This document shows positions 24,289 to 35,485 of a stretch of DNA of 64,000 nucleotides, piece by piece (position 1 is the stretch's first letter; each line of letters begins with the position of its first letter). The notes under the pieces are model-generated. The model did not search any database, was not told the origin of the DNA, and saw only the letters and a list, made by a program, of their open reading frames with translations. Source of the DNA: Leptodactylus fallax (taxonomy: Eukaryota; Chordata; Amphibia; Anura; Leptodactylidae); contig CAMRHE010000156.1 in assembly GCA_947044405.1 (NCBI GenBank), positions 4,093,001 to 4,157,000 on the forward strand, in the 5' to 3' direction. A program made the translations under genes and the position numbers.

Positions 24289-25480
24289 ACAATACATATT
24301 TGGTATTACCACGTCCGTAACAGTCTGTACAATAAAACTGAAACATTATTTAACCTGTAAGGTGAACATTTTTTTCACTATCTCGCCTTAAAAAATATGC
24401 TATAAAAAGTAAACAAAAAGTCACATGTAGCCTAAAACAGTACCAATAAAAAGCACAGGTCGTCCGACAAAAAGTAAGCCCTTAACCAACAAAAAATAAA
24501 GATGTTATACATCTCAGAAGATGCAAAAATAATTGATTTATGTTCCCAAATGGGTTTTTGTTCTGCAAAATTAGTAACGTACTAGTAACGTATAAAAAAA
24601 CAATATAAATTAGGTATCACTGTAATTATACCGACCCACAAAATAAAGGTAACATGTTACTTATGCTGTACACGTTGCAGAAAAAAATTAAAAGGTAAAA
24701 AGTTATGCCAGAATCGATGGGTTTTTTTTAATCCACCAAGAAAGAGTTAATAAAATTTACTATTAAATTAAGTTATAGGTACCTAAAAATGGTGTAATTA
24801 CAAAATTAATCTCATATCGCAAAAACAAGCCCTCATATGGCTTCATCACCAGAAAAATAAAAAAAATATAGCTTGTACAATGTAAATACAAAAAACCCAA
24901 AAATTATTAGAACTGGCTGCGTCAGATAGGGAATGTATAAACTGTGCGAGCATATATCAGAGTACACACCAAATTTAGAGCTTACAAGGGAAAAGAAACC
25001 AGAAGTGAGCCCCAGAGCTACTGGGCAAATAGAAGGGAATTTGGTGTTCCCAATATACTCTGCACAGCTTACATATTAACTTTTTGCCATCTGCTGTGCA
25101 TTCACGTCTGGGATACTAATGCTCACTACAAACCCTTTATAAATTCTTTGAGGGGTACAGTTTTCAAAATGGGGTCACTTCCTAGGAGATTCCACTTTTC
25201 TGGAGGCAGAAAAGACTGCTGTTTGAGCACAGCTGGGCACAGAAGGGAAGGAGCGCCACTTAGTTTTTAGAGCACAGACTTAGACAGTTTGGTTTTTGGA
25301 CATTATGACACTTTTGCAGAGCACCTGAAACGCCAGTAAAGTGGAATCCCCTGACATGTGACCCCATTTTGGGAACTACACCACTGAAGGATTTTATCCA
25401 GAGGTATTGAGTATTTTTAATCCCCAAGTGTTGCATTAATTATCCATAAATGAATATGCAGCTGATGGTGAAACCCGGCA
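24289..25480 (+). mobile_element. TTAA-flanked non-autonomous element, copy 1, right part (truncated)
   Basis: Continuation of 19061-19870 after L1 copy 3; it matches copy 2 from about 57040 to 58330, including ACTGAAAC, the ATCCACCAAGAAAGAGTTAA block and one AGTTTTCAAAATGGGGTCAC unit at about 25155. Similarity stops near 25480 at CAGCTGATGGTGAAA, so the right terminus is lost. Confidence 0.75.
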
Positions 25481-25600
25481 GACCCCATGAACTGAAACCC
25501 GAACGCAGGTGTGAACCTAGCGTACCAGGTCAAAAACTGTCCTTGTTACCATAGTAACAAATCAGAGTTCACTTTTTACTAGAGTAGTTTAAAGTGACAC
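25481..25600. repeat. Short dispersed-repeat fragment
   Basis: GTTACCATAGTAACAAATCAGAG resembles an abundant frog palindromic repeat (GTTGCTATGG type). Only one arm is seen. Low confidence; recognised from general familiarity, not from a second copy in the window. Confidence 0.3.
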
Positions 25601-25920
25601 TCTAGGGATTTTTTTTTACTCATTATATTGTCTGTATTATGCATGCAGGAATTTTAAATTTTTTTAAATTAGAAAAGTAAACAACCTTGATAGAAGAAAG
25701 CTTCTGTCATTAGAGCTTTTACATTACAGTGAATGGAAATGAATGTAAAGGTGGATGCAGAGTAGAGGTAGTCACAGTGCTGATCTAGGTATGCTAAAAT
25801 GCTACCCAACAGCTCCGTGATTACTGATTTCATAGAGGCAACAGCACTGCTGCTGGCACTATTTACCACACAGCTTTCATTGAGCATTATATAGGCTAGA
25901 TTAAAGGGGAATGGACTTCC

Positions 25921-26110
25921 TGGGGAGCACAATGGTCAACCCTGGGTTTGAATCTGGCACATCTGCATAGAGTTTGTATGTATTCCTCCTCATCTATGCA
26001 TGGGTTTTCTTCAGGAAGTCTGCTTCCCTTCCACACCCAGCGTTGACAACATCTGTAAAGTGTTGTGGAATATGTTTGTGTTATATAGGTAAGCAGCATA
26101 AATAGATATA
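25921..26110 (+). mobile_element. Degraded tRNA-derived SINE-like fragment
   Basis: GGGAGCACAATGGTC then GGTTTGAATC (25945-25954), which fits an RNA polymerase III B box, and ATCTGCATAGAGTTTGTATG, then a tail GTTGTGGAATATGTTTGTGTTATATA. This order matches a SINE-like repeat common in frogs. The A-box region is mostly deleted, so it cannot be transcribed as a tRNA-like gene. Confidence 0.5.
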
Positions 26111-26124
26111 TCCTGCAACAAACA

Positions 26125-26225
26125 GTACTGTTCAAAAGCTTTGGCATGTGTGGAAAAATGCTGCAAAATAAGTATGCATTGAAAAAAGATGTATTAATAA
26201 TTAAGTAAATGAACAAAAGAGGGGC
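26125..26225 (+). mobile_element. Tc1-like terminal fragment
   Basis: ACAGTACTGTTCAAAAGC followed by GTGTGGAAAAATGCTGCAAAATAAG has the look of a Tc1-like terminal inverted repeat. The rest of the element is missing. Confidence 0.4.
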
Positions 26226-27059
26226 TCTGGGATGCTGAGCCAATCAGCAGCTGAGGAGGGATATTTAAAGTCTGTTCAGAGCTTCCCATATGTCTCCTAT
26301 TAATTGTTATTAGCTAGGTTTCTGTTGTCAGTACATATCTCTTTGCTTCTTTCTTGGTGACTGACTTTGGCTCTTTTACTGGATATTTGCTTGCTTACTG
26401 ATTTGTCTGGACATCCCCTGGAGTTATTCATTCAATAACACCTGGGAAGAGGACAAGTGAGGATCCAATAGAGTAGCAGAGTAAAGCATATTGTAAATCC
26501 TCCTCCTCCTTCAACACTCATATATGTAAATGTATCACTGTTGCCACATTTACAACAGCACAAGGGGATAAGATGAAATTGCTAAACCTTTTTATAACCA
26601 AAACTGCTTAGTCACAAATAAGATAAAAAGTAGTATATTTCCTATCGTACATTGCTTTACTTTTCTGAATACCTGAAAAAATATCCTGATGTGTAGTGTA
26701 TTGTCTCCATGGCTGATATAAGGAAAATGTATGTGTACTACTTATACCATACAAATTTCGTATAAGTAATATTCTAATGTATACTAAATGTATTATTTTA
26801 CTAGTATTATTATATTACGTGTGAGGTTTAAAGAGCACAGACTTAGAAACAAAATTGCAGTAAAAATCTATACCTATCATTCTTTGTAGCCATGGAAACT
26901 GAATGAAAATATCCATTGTTTACACTGCTGGCTGAATTATGAAAACAAAAAAAAAAAATCTGTGAACAATAGAAAAAAAGGTTTTGTACTACAAAGTTAT
27001 TTAAATCTAATCTAATCCCACAAAAACTTTTACAAGAGAACTTCATAACATCTTATAAC
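26226..27059. other. No recognised feature
   Basis: AT-rich with an A-run at about 26947. No coding frame or terminus supported. Confidence 0.35.
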
Positions 27060-28640
27060 ATGCCTTAGAAGAACATATCATTTTGAAACAGATTTTTGAG
27101 GGCTAATGACGGAAAACCCTGTTGAACCTATGATATACTTTTTACCAAAAGTTCACAATAAGCTTAATAATGAGTTTGTGAATCTGTCTCAAAATTTTTA
27201 GACTTTTATTTGAAGCCTTGTGTTTACTCTTCCCTCTTTTTATTAAATATTCAACCGAGGCATTACAACAAATTGATGGAGTGATCTTAGAGGATGATAT
27301 GTATTTGGTCAGCGCGGATGTGGAGTCACTTTATACATCGATAGAACATCAATGTGATTGAGGGCTGTTTGATTTTTTCTGTTTAACAGTGGCCTGGATG
27401 CAGACTTCATGGAGTTGTTTCTCAGAATTTTAGAGTAAGTATTAACTCAACATTTTTTTATATTCAAGGACTGCTTATTTCTCCAGACTTAAAGTGTGGC
27501 TATGGGAGCGGCTTGTGCACCCTCATATGCCAACCTATTCTTGGGATACTGGGAGTGGGAAAAAGTCCAACATTCCCAGATTGGGGAAGGACAGGCATTA
27601 TCATGGATGCACTTCGTTGATAATGTTATATTTGTTTGGCAGGGGACACATCAACACATCAGCAGTTGAATTTATTTCTCGCACAACTCAATGACAACAA
27701 TATGAATATTCATTTGATGCATTCATTCGCACTCAACGAAAACTGGATTTTTTGGATATCAAAATTAAAGTGGATCCACAGGGAATATTACATACAATGT
27801 TTAGCAAGGAGACCAGTGTTTCACCCTAAACATGTTTCACCAGCTGCACACCCTAAACATGTTATTTGTACTATCCATACTAGGCAATTTATCTGCGCTA
27901 GGCAGCTTTGTGACATGAACTGATTTTGAGGTCCAAGCAAAAGATTTGAGACAACATTTGTTGATGAGGGGATATTCTAACTTAGATGTGGAACGGGGCT
28001 ACAATAGAGCTAAAAAAAAAAAAATAAAATCACCCAGAACTCCTCACATTCAAACAACGAGATTGAAAACCACAGTAACTGAGAATGATCACTAACTTCC
28101 ACAGTAGGTTAAGTGTAATGTGAAGTGTTGTGAATAAGTTTTGGCCGATTCTTAGACAAGAAAGAGAATTATATATATTCAGTTTTGCCTATGAAACCTT
28201 TATTAATTGCAAAACGCTGTAAAAGTTTAGGTGATCTGCTTGTACGAAGTCATTATGTGCTACCAATTTCAAAATATTTGTTTTTGAGTCCTGGTGCTAG
28301 ATGGAGCTCTTCAGTCAGTGGGAATTGTTCAGCTTGTAAATTTATGCTAAAAACAGACTTTTTTTTATGATTCTCAATATCTAAAGGAATACAAGATTGT
28401 TCACCCATGCTATATGTGGAATTCACTTCTCACAAATTAAGAACCAGAATTTTGAAACATGTATTCAATATTAAAAAGGCATTGAACCCCTCCATTGAAC
28501 AATTTACTCTATTATTTACTATTGCAAGATACTACAGAGATGCCCTCTATCTGCAATTACAGATGCAATGGATTTTGCTGTTGAAGACCCTCTCACCCAG
28601 GGATCTCAATGAAAAATTGAGATTTGAGTTTTTTCTGTAG
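27060..28640 (+). pseudogene. Penelope-like retroelement (reverse transcriptase plus GIY-YIG remnant)
   Basis: Fragments of one protein in several frames. MIYFLPKVHN (about 27130) matches the xxFLPKxHK motif before the Penelope-type reverse transcriptase. SADVESLYTSIEH (about 27315) holds the first catalytic Asp, and GAACAPSYANLFLGYWEWE (about 27507) is the next block. HFVDNVIFVW (about 27610) stands where the YxDD motif belongs, with the second Asp replaced by Asn. Downstream, GNCSACKF (about 28320) and LYVEFTSHKLRTRILKHVFNI (about 28410) align with the GIY-YIG endonuclease pattern LYVG-T-LK-R---H. Ends are undefined. A dead copy, most like the Neptune group; a different GIY-YIG retroelement is the alternative. 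Confidence 0.72.
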
Positions 28641-28730
28641 ATTCATCTAATGATTTTGTTTGCACCCATAGTTACATTTAATTTGTTTTTTTCTTTTAAT
28701 TATGGGGTGGAGATTCAGATTTTGTAGTTT

Positions 28731-30156
28731 GTTTTTTTAAACTATAGTTTTTATTAAATTTTTCAAAAAGATTTTTTAAGAACAACGAAACAAAAAAACA
28801 GGAACGAAGGCATTACAATCAGACAAGAGCAAAAACACTTCTCTAAAATGCAAATCTCAAACACTGGCCAAAAGACAAAACAAGGAGGAAAACAGGAAGG
28901 GAAGGCGAGAAAGAAAAAAGGTAGGGACATCAGAGACCTTGTAGGATGCAATACGTATCCCACAGTGACCAAATAGACTGAAAAGCATCTGTAGTACTAT
29001 AGAGAGTAGCAGTCAGGAATTTCAAGCTGCGGACGTCTTTCATCTGAGCAACAAGGGCGGGGCCAGCAGGGGGTAAACTCTCTTCCAGTGAAGAGTTATG
29101 AGGGTTTTCACAAAAAATGTGGTGCAAGGTATCTACAGCGAAGAGACATCTCCAGCAAGTGGAAGGAATGACAGAATTAAGGATGTGTACCAAAGCAGGG
29201 GTGTGGTACCAGAGCATTAAAATCTTATATTGGTCCTTCTTAAACATTACACAAGCAAAAGACTTAGCTGCACAGGACCATATTATCAGCCACTGATCTG
29301 GCGATACCTGTCTGCCAAGGGCTTCATTCCATTTCAGCATTTGTGGGAAGGGGAGGTCTGCCCCTCTGGCAAAGAGAGAAGCCTGTAGATAGCTGAAATA
29401 AACCCTTTTGTGGAGGTGCCTGCATGGCACAGCCTCTTAAAAGCCATAGGGGTGAAGAGCTGCAGACAGCCATAGAGGGCGGACATAAAATAAGCAATTT
29501 GCTGATAATGGAACCATTCGGAAGCTGGCAAGTGGTAGGTAGAGATGAAATATTCGAACGGTCTGAGCTCCAAAGTCAACAGACCAATCAAATCCACCAC
29601 ATGAAATAAACCAGTGCGGCTCCAGGTGTGCACCATGGCCGCCGCAAGTCCACCCGAGAGGAGCAGGTTAAAGAGAAAGGAGACCATAGAGGAGTTGAGT
29701 GAGGCAAAGGGGAAGAGCTTGCAGCACATAAACCATATCTCTCTAGTAAAATGGATGGTGCCTAAACGAGAATTGGTGGGCAAGAGGGGAGCGTGGGACC
29801 ATAGAAAAGCATTGGGGTGTACAGGTGCCAGCCAAAACTTTTCAATTTCAACCCACTTCGTGTAAACTTGCAATACTGCCCAAAATGGCATAGCGCATAA
29901 ATGGATCACCCAGTAATAGTAGAGGATATGCGGAACCGCTAGCTCTCCATGATCCAAAACATAAAGCCAAAGCAATCCAGGAGTCTATTAAAGCCAGCTA
30001 ACATGACTGAATGAGGGATATGATGATGCTTCGCATTCCATATAAATTGTAAAATGGCTTTTTGGAGGGAATGAAGCTCCGAGTGAGGAACTGCTACTGG
30101 GAAGGACCCAAAGAAATATAGAAATTTCAGAAGCAGGGACATCTTCACCGCCATTG
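28731..30156 (-). mobile_element. 5'-truncated L1 (L1 copy 4)
   Basis: Minus-strand L1 end bounded by the 15-bp duplication CAGATTTTGTAGTTT at 28716-28730 and 30157-30171. The poly(A) tail reads as TTTTTTT on the plus strand at 28732-28738, with a minus-strand AATAAA just upstream. It resembles the 3' part of L1 copy 2. Confidence 0.92.
28930..30154 (-). pseudogene. L1 copy 4 ORF2 C-terminal part
   Basis: Encodes only the region after the reverse-transcriptase catalytic core. Three frames carry it: 30154-29939 (LHSLQKAILQFIWNAKHHHIP), 29975-29334 (AVPHILYYYW, WLAPVHPNAFLW) and 29430-28930 (CWRCLFAVDTLHHIFCEN, the L1 cysteine-histidine motif, ending LWDTYCILQGL). It matches copy 2 residue by residue in order. 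Catalytic domains are missing because of 5' truncation. Confidence 0.85.
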
Positions 30157-30348
30157 CAGATTTTGTAGTTTTATATGGAGGTTTTCCTATTTTACTTATT
30201 ATATTTTCTTTTTTTAGAACATCCTACATTGACAGAGGTATTGTTTATCCCTTTTGTTACTTTAGTATGGAGTGGACATAAAGTAAAGAGAAAAAGAAAA
30301 TTCATACATTTTATATATCTCTTTTTATTGTTGATAGAAAGATATATA

Positions 30349-31958
30349 CAATTAGGTCCATAAATATTTGGACAGAGACAACATTTTTCTAATTTTGGTT
30401 CTGTACATTACCACAATGAATGTAGAACAAAACAATTTAGATTCAGTGGGTTGAACAAAATGATTGCATAAAAATGTGAGGAACTAAGGCATTTATTACA
30501 CACAATCCATTCATTTCAGGGGCTCAAAAGTAATTGGACAAATTAAATAATTGTAAATAAAATGTTCATTTCTAATACTTGGTTGAAAACCCTTTGATGG
30601 CAAAGACTGCCTGAAGTCTTAAACTCATGGACATCACCAGACGCCACTGTGTTTCCTCCTTTTTAATGCTCTGCCAGGCCTTTACTGCAGTGGTTTTCAG
30701 TTGCTGTTTGTTTGTGGGCCTTTCTTTCTGAAGTTTAATCTTTAAAAAGTGAGATGCATGCTTAATTGGGTTGAGATCAGGTGACTGACTTGGCCATTCA
30801 AGAATATTCCACTTTTTTGCTTTAATAGACTCCTGGATTGCTTTGGCTTTATGTTTTGGATCATTGTCCATCTGTGTTATGAAACGCCGACCAATCAGTT
30901 TGGCTGCATTTGGTAGGATTTGAACACACAGTATGTCTCTGAATACCTCAGAAATCATCCGGCTGCTTCTGTCCTGTGTCACATCATCAATAAACACTAG
31001 TGACCCAGTGCCACTGGCAGCCATGCATACCCAAGCCATCACACTGCCTCCGCCGTGTTTTACAGATGATGTGGTATGCTTTGGATCATGAGCTGAATCA
31101 ATCCTTCTCCATACTTTTTTCTTTCCATCATTCTGGTAGAGGTTGATCTTGGTTTCATCTGTCCAAAGAATGTTCTCCCAGAACTGTGCTGGCTTTTTTA
31201 GATGTTTTTTAGCAAAGTCCAATCTAGCCTTCTTATTCTTGAGGCTTATGAGTGGCTTGCACCGTGCAGTGAGCCCTCTGTATTTACTTTTATGCAGTCT
31301 TCTCTTTATGGTAGATTTGGATATTGATACGCCTACATCCTGGAGTGTGTTGTTCACTTGGTTGGCTGTTGTGAAGGGGTTTCTCTTCACCATGGAAATT
31401 ATTCTGCGATCATCCACCACTGTTGTCTTCCATGGGTATCCAGGTCTTTTTGCATTGAGGACTTCACCAGTGCTTTCTTTCTTTCTCAGTATGTACCAAA
31501 CTGTAGATTTTGCCACTCCTAATATTGCAGCAATTTCTCAGATGGGTTTTTTCTGTTTTCGCAGCTTAAGGATGGCTTCTTTCACCTGCATTGAGAGCTC
31601 CTTTGACCGAATGTTTTCTTCAAAGCAAAATCTTCCAAATGCAAGCACCACACCTCAAATCAACTCCAGGCCTTTTATCTGCTTAATTGAAAATGACATA
31701 ACAAAGGAATTGCCCACACCTACTCATGAAACAGCCTTTGAGTCAATTGTCCAATTACTTTTGGTCCCTTTAAAAACAGGGTGACACATGTTAAGGAGCT
31801 GAAACTCCTAAACCCTTCATTCAATTTTAATGTGGATACCCTCAAATGAAAGCTGAAAGTCTGGACTTTATGTCCATGTCCATTATATAACTATAACTTG
31901 GATATGTTTCAGTAAACAGGTAAAAAAAACAAAATTTGTGTCAGTGTCCAAATATATA
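30349..31958 (-). mobile_element. Tc1-like transposon C
   Basis: Left end CAATTAGGTCCATAAATATTTGG at 30349 follows a TA; the right end at about 31945-31958 carries the inverted form (GTGTCCAAATATAT), with its outermost bases diverged. Transposase on the minus strand. Element D begins about 190 bp to the right, after a TA microsatellite. Confidence 0.85.
30572..31640 (-). pseudogene. Tc1-like transposase (element C), catalytic Glu replaced by Lys
   Basis: DDE transposase. The long frame 31516-30572 starts at MAKSTVWYILRKKES; the same frame continues upstream to about 31640 through one TGA at about 31537, so the true N-terminus (first helix-turn-helix) lies there. Catalytic signature: WTDETKINLY (first Asp), QMDNDPKHKAK (second) and, 34 residues on, SPDLNPIKHASHF, where Lys (AAG) occupies the Glu position. 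The C-terminus RLQAVFAIKGFSTKY is intact. Loss of the third metal ligand means no activity even if the stop were suppressed. Confidence 0.88.
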
Positions 31959-32065
31959 TTTCCCTGCACACCATCTTTTGTTTAATCACTTATTTATAGC
32001 ATCTTTCATATGCACAATGTATTTAATATTTAATCTTCTTTATTTAATTGCTCTCACATTTATTC

Positions 32066-32071
<6 letters not shown>

Positions 32072-32120
<49 letters not shown>

Positions 32121-32147
32121 ATATATATATAGATATATAGATATATA
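32072..32147. repeat. TA microsatellite
   Basis: Near-pure TA run with a few G interruptions directly abutting the left end of Tc1 element D. It provided a TA target. Confidence 0.9.
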
Positions 32148-33774
32148 CAGTACAGACCAAAAGTTTGGACACACCTTCTCATTCCAAGAGTTTTCTGTAT
32201 TTTCATGACTATAAAAATTGTAGATTCACACTGAAGGCATCAAAACTATGAATTAACACATGTGGAATTATATACTTAACAAAAAAGTGTGAAACAACTG
32301 AAAATATGTCTTATATTCTAGGTTCTTCAAAGTAGCCACCTTTTGCTTTGATTACTGCTTTGCACACTCTTGGCATTCTCTTGATGAGCTTCAAGAGGTA
32401 GTCACCTGAAATGGTCTTCCAACAGTCTTGAAGGAGTTCCCAGAGATGCTTAGCATTTGTTGGCCCTTTTGCCTTCACTCTGCGGTCCAGCTCACCCCAA
32501 ACCATATCAATTGGGTTCAGGTCTGGTGACTGTGGAGGCCAGGTCATCTGGCGTAGCACCCCACTCTCCTTCTTGGTCAAATAGCCCTTACACAGTCTGG
32601 AAGTGTGTTTGGGGTCATTGTCCTGTTGAAAAATAAATGATGGTCTTACTAAATGCAAACTGGATGGAATAGCATGCCGCTGCAAGATGCTGTGGTAACC
32701 ATGCTGGTTCAGTATTCCTTCAATTTTGAATAAATCCCCAACGGTGTCACCAGCAAAGCACCCCCACACCATCACACCTCCTCCTCCATGCTTCACGGTG
32801 GGAACCAGGCATGTAGAGTCCATTCATTCACCTTTTCTGCGTCGCACAAAGACACGGTGGTTGGAACCAAAGATCTCAAATTTGGACTCATCAGACCAAA
32901 GCACAGATTTCCACAGGTCTAATGTCCATTACTTGTGTTCTTTAGCCCAAACAAGTCTCTTCTGCTTGTTGCCTGTCCTTAGCAGTGGTTTCCTAGCAGC
33001 TATTTTACCATGAAGGCCTGCTGCACACAGTCTCCTCTTAACAGTTGTTGTAGAGATGTGTCTGCTGCTAGAACTCTGTGTGGCATTGACCTGGTCTCTA
33101 ATCTGAGCTGCTGTTAACCTGCGATTTCTGAGGCTGGTGACTCGGATGAACTTATCCTCCGCAGCAGAGGTGACTCTTGGTCTTCCTTTCCTGGGGCGGT
33201 CCTCATGTGAGCCAGTTTCTTTGTAGCTCTTGATGGTTTTGGCCACTGCACTTGGGGACACTTTCAAAGTTTTCCCAATTTTTCGGACTGACTGACCTTC
33301 ATTTCTTAAAGTAATGATGGCCACTCGTTTTTCTTTACTTAGCTGCTTTTTTCTTGCCATAATACAAATTCTAACACTCCATTCAGTAGGACTATCAGCT
33401 GTGTATCCACCTGACTTCTGAACAACACAACTGATGGTCCCAACCCCATTTATAAGGCAAGAAATCCCACTTATTAAACCTGACAGGGCACACCTGTGAA
33501 GTGAAAACCATTTCAGGTGACTACCTCTTGAAGCTCATCAAGAGAATGCCAAGAGTGTGCAAAGCAGTAATCAAAGCAAAAGGTGGCTACTTTGAAGAAC
33601 CTTGAATATAAGACATATTTTCAGTTGTTTCACACTTTTTTGTTAAGTATATAATTCCACATGTGTTAATTCATAGTTTTGATGCCTTCAGTGTGAATCT
33701 ACAATTTGTATAGTCATGAAAATACAGAAAACTCTTGGAATAAGAAGGTGTGTCCAAACTTTTGGTCTGTACTG
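32148..33774 (-). mobile_element. Tc1-like transposon D with 267-bp inverted repeats
   Basis: Complete 1627-bp element: CAGTACAGACC at 32148, TA at 32146-32147, mirrored end GGTCTGTACTG to 33774, TA at 33775-33776. The arms 32148-32414 and 33508-33774 are near-identical inverted repeats. The transposase on the minus strand ends inside the left arm, so its last about 34 codons are part of the inverted repeat and occur a second time, reversed, at the other end. Confidence 0.93.
32311..33360 (-). pseudogene. Tc1-like transposase (element D), two stop codons
   Basis: A 349-codon frame from MARKKQLSKEKRVAIITL at 33360 to YFEEPRI at 32311, broken only by TAA at 32929-32931 and TGA at 32824-32826. 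The N-terminal helix-turn-helix (KIGKTLKVSPSAVAKTI), the GRP-rich linker RPRKGRPRV and the first Asp in WSDESKFEIFG (between the two stops) are visible. The second Asp is in QQDNDPKHTSRL. The third catalytic position is Asp, not Glu (SPDLNPIDMVWGEL), 37 residues after the second. That spacing is closer to the DD38E (Intruder-type) branch than to DD34E, with one residue fewer; this assignment is inference. Confidence 0.87.
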
Positions 33775-33776
33775 TA

Positions 33777-34208
33777 TATATTTTTTTTTCAGTCTTCTTC
33801 ACATCACATAGTTTGTCAGTTTTTTCCATTTTTTAATATAATTTGTTTATTTTTGATTATGATCATTTACATAATTTTTATATTATATCTTATATTGTTT
33901 ACATATTATTTTCTTTTTCACTCTATTCTTATGAATGGTATTAGGTTGAATGCATGTACGGTTACTTTTCAGTCATTTGGCTATTACTTCTACTTTTCTC
34001 TTTGCTATATCCCTATACTATGTCATACTATTTGCCCTTTCTATATATGGCTGTATGTGGTTGTTCTTTCTATTGTGCATGCGCATGATAACTGGGAGTT
34101 GTCATGCGGACCTCTCACAATATTACTATATTGCGGTGGGCAACAGGTAATTATTTTTGCTATTTTTTGTTGTGTTTATTTTGAGAATTATTCAGTTAAT
34201 AAAGTTAT
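33777..34208. other. No recognised feature
   Basis: T-rich AT sequence. The long open frame across it has no recognisable protein composition and looks incidental. Confidence 0.4.
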
Positions 34209-34212
34209 TTAA

Positions 34213-34745
34213 CCCCTTCGGGCTGGTGACATTTTTCGATTTTTGTTTTTGACTCACCTTTCAGACCCCATAACTTTTTTATTTTTCTGTGCAATATGTT
34301 CTTCATAATTATGTCATTTATAATTCTGTACAATGTACTGGAAAGCTGGAAAGAAAATTCAGAATGGGGTGGATTTGAAGAAAAGTGCATTTGTGCAACT
34401 TTCTTACGGGCTTCGTTCACTCTGCAACCACCTGTATTCTATGTTTTGGTATGAATCCGGGGATACCAAATTTATATGGTTTTATTTACATTTTAACACC
34501 TTAACAAAAATCCGAAGCTTTGCAAAGAAATTTTTTCTTAAAGTTGCAATATTCTGACACCCATAACTTTTCTATATTTCCACGTACAGGGATGCACAGT
34601 GCGTTTTTTGCGGGGTCAGGTGTACTTTTTAGCTAGGGTTTAATGCACTGATCGCGGGCATAAGCGCTGGGTGTCTGCTCCTGAGCGGCCACCATATTTA
34701 AATACCCGACATAATAGTAATAGTCCGGCGGATATTGGGAAAGGG
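34213..34745. mobile_element. 533-bp TTAA-flanked MITE
   Basis: TTAA at 34209-34212 and 34746-34749 bracket a segment starting CCCCTTCGGGC and ending GGGAAAGGG. Its body (GGTGGATTTGAAG, ATATGGTTTTATTTACATTTTAACACC) matches, in reverse complement, the host element at 37120-37567 and 40154-40400. It is an internally deleted member of that family. No coding sequence. Confidence 0.75.
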
Positions 34746-34749
34746 TTAA

Positions 34750-35419
34750 AGCTTAATTCAACTTTAAAAACTATCTTGTGCTAAGCACATTAAACCTATT
34801 ATATTATCTATAACCACAACAGTTAGAACTGCAGGAACAAATGTAGGTTTAGAAAGACAAGAGAGTTGGTAGTCACAACGGAGATAGCAAAAGGCCTTCA
34901 TTCCCTCCACCCTAAATTATATTTACCATATCACACGTTTTTAAATACATTGATGTATTAGGGGTTGGTAGTAGTATTTTTGTAACAATGCAAACTGGCC
35001 AAAGTGACTTAAGGCTATGTTCACATGGCAATATTTTATTCAGAATTTAGCTCAGTATTTTTCATCAGTATTTGTTTTATCAAAACCAGAGGAACATAAA
35101 CAGGGGATAAGTAAAATGAAAGGATGTGCACTATTTCTGTGTGATGATAAACCTGCTCTTGGTTTTGGCTTACAAACACTGATGCAAAATACTGACAAAA
35201 TCCTGCACAATCCTTTAATAAACATGACTATGCTATTTTATATGCTTTGTGAACAATACATGTACTCTTATACTATAGATTAGAAAAATGCAGACATGAC
35301 AGCCGGGAGCCTACTGAAGGCTCCCAGGCTTTCCTGTTATTAACTTCTAGTATTGTAATGCATTGCATTAATGATCAGACCCCCTGGGGTTCAAGACCCC
35401 TAGGGGGTGTAATAAATGC

Positions 35420-35482
<63 letters not shown>

Positions 35483-35485
35483 ATA
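34750..35485. repeat. Palindromic MITE-like repeat, short dispersed-repeat start and poly(A)/TA tract
   Basis: Two arms, about 35027-35090 (TCAGTATTTTTCATCAGTATTTG) and about 35155-35205 (AAACACTGATGCAAAATACTGA), pair as an inverted repeat around a spacer, a MITE layout. From 35290 the TTAA-type host element begins (GGGAGCC/GGCTCCC hairpin at about 35306-35330). A run of A then TA (35420-35480) precedes Tc1 element B. Confidence 0.5.

Noticed and set aside
25945..25954. tRNA gene
   Set aside because: Only a B-box-like sequence is seen; no A box, anticodon arm or acceptor pairing. It is better explained as a SINE remnant.
30349..33774. Elements C and D as one composite transposon
   Set aside because: They have unrelated termini and transposases, and D has its own TA flanks within a microsatellite.
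33706..34212. 168-codon open frame
   Set aside because: Low-complexity hydrophobic translation of T-rich DNA; begins in the terminal repeat of Tc1 element D; no motif.
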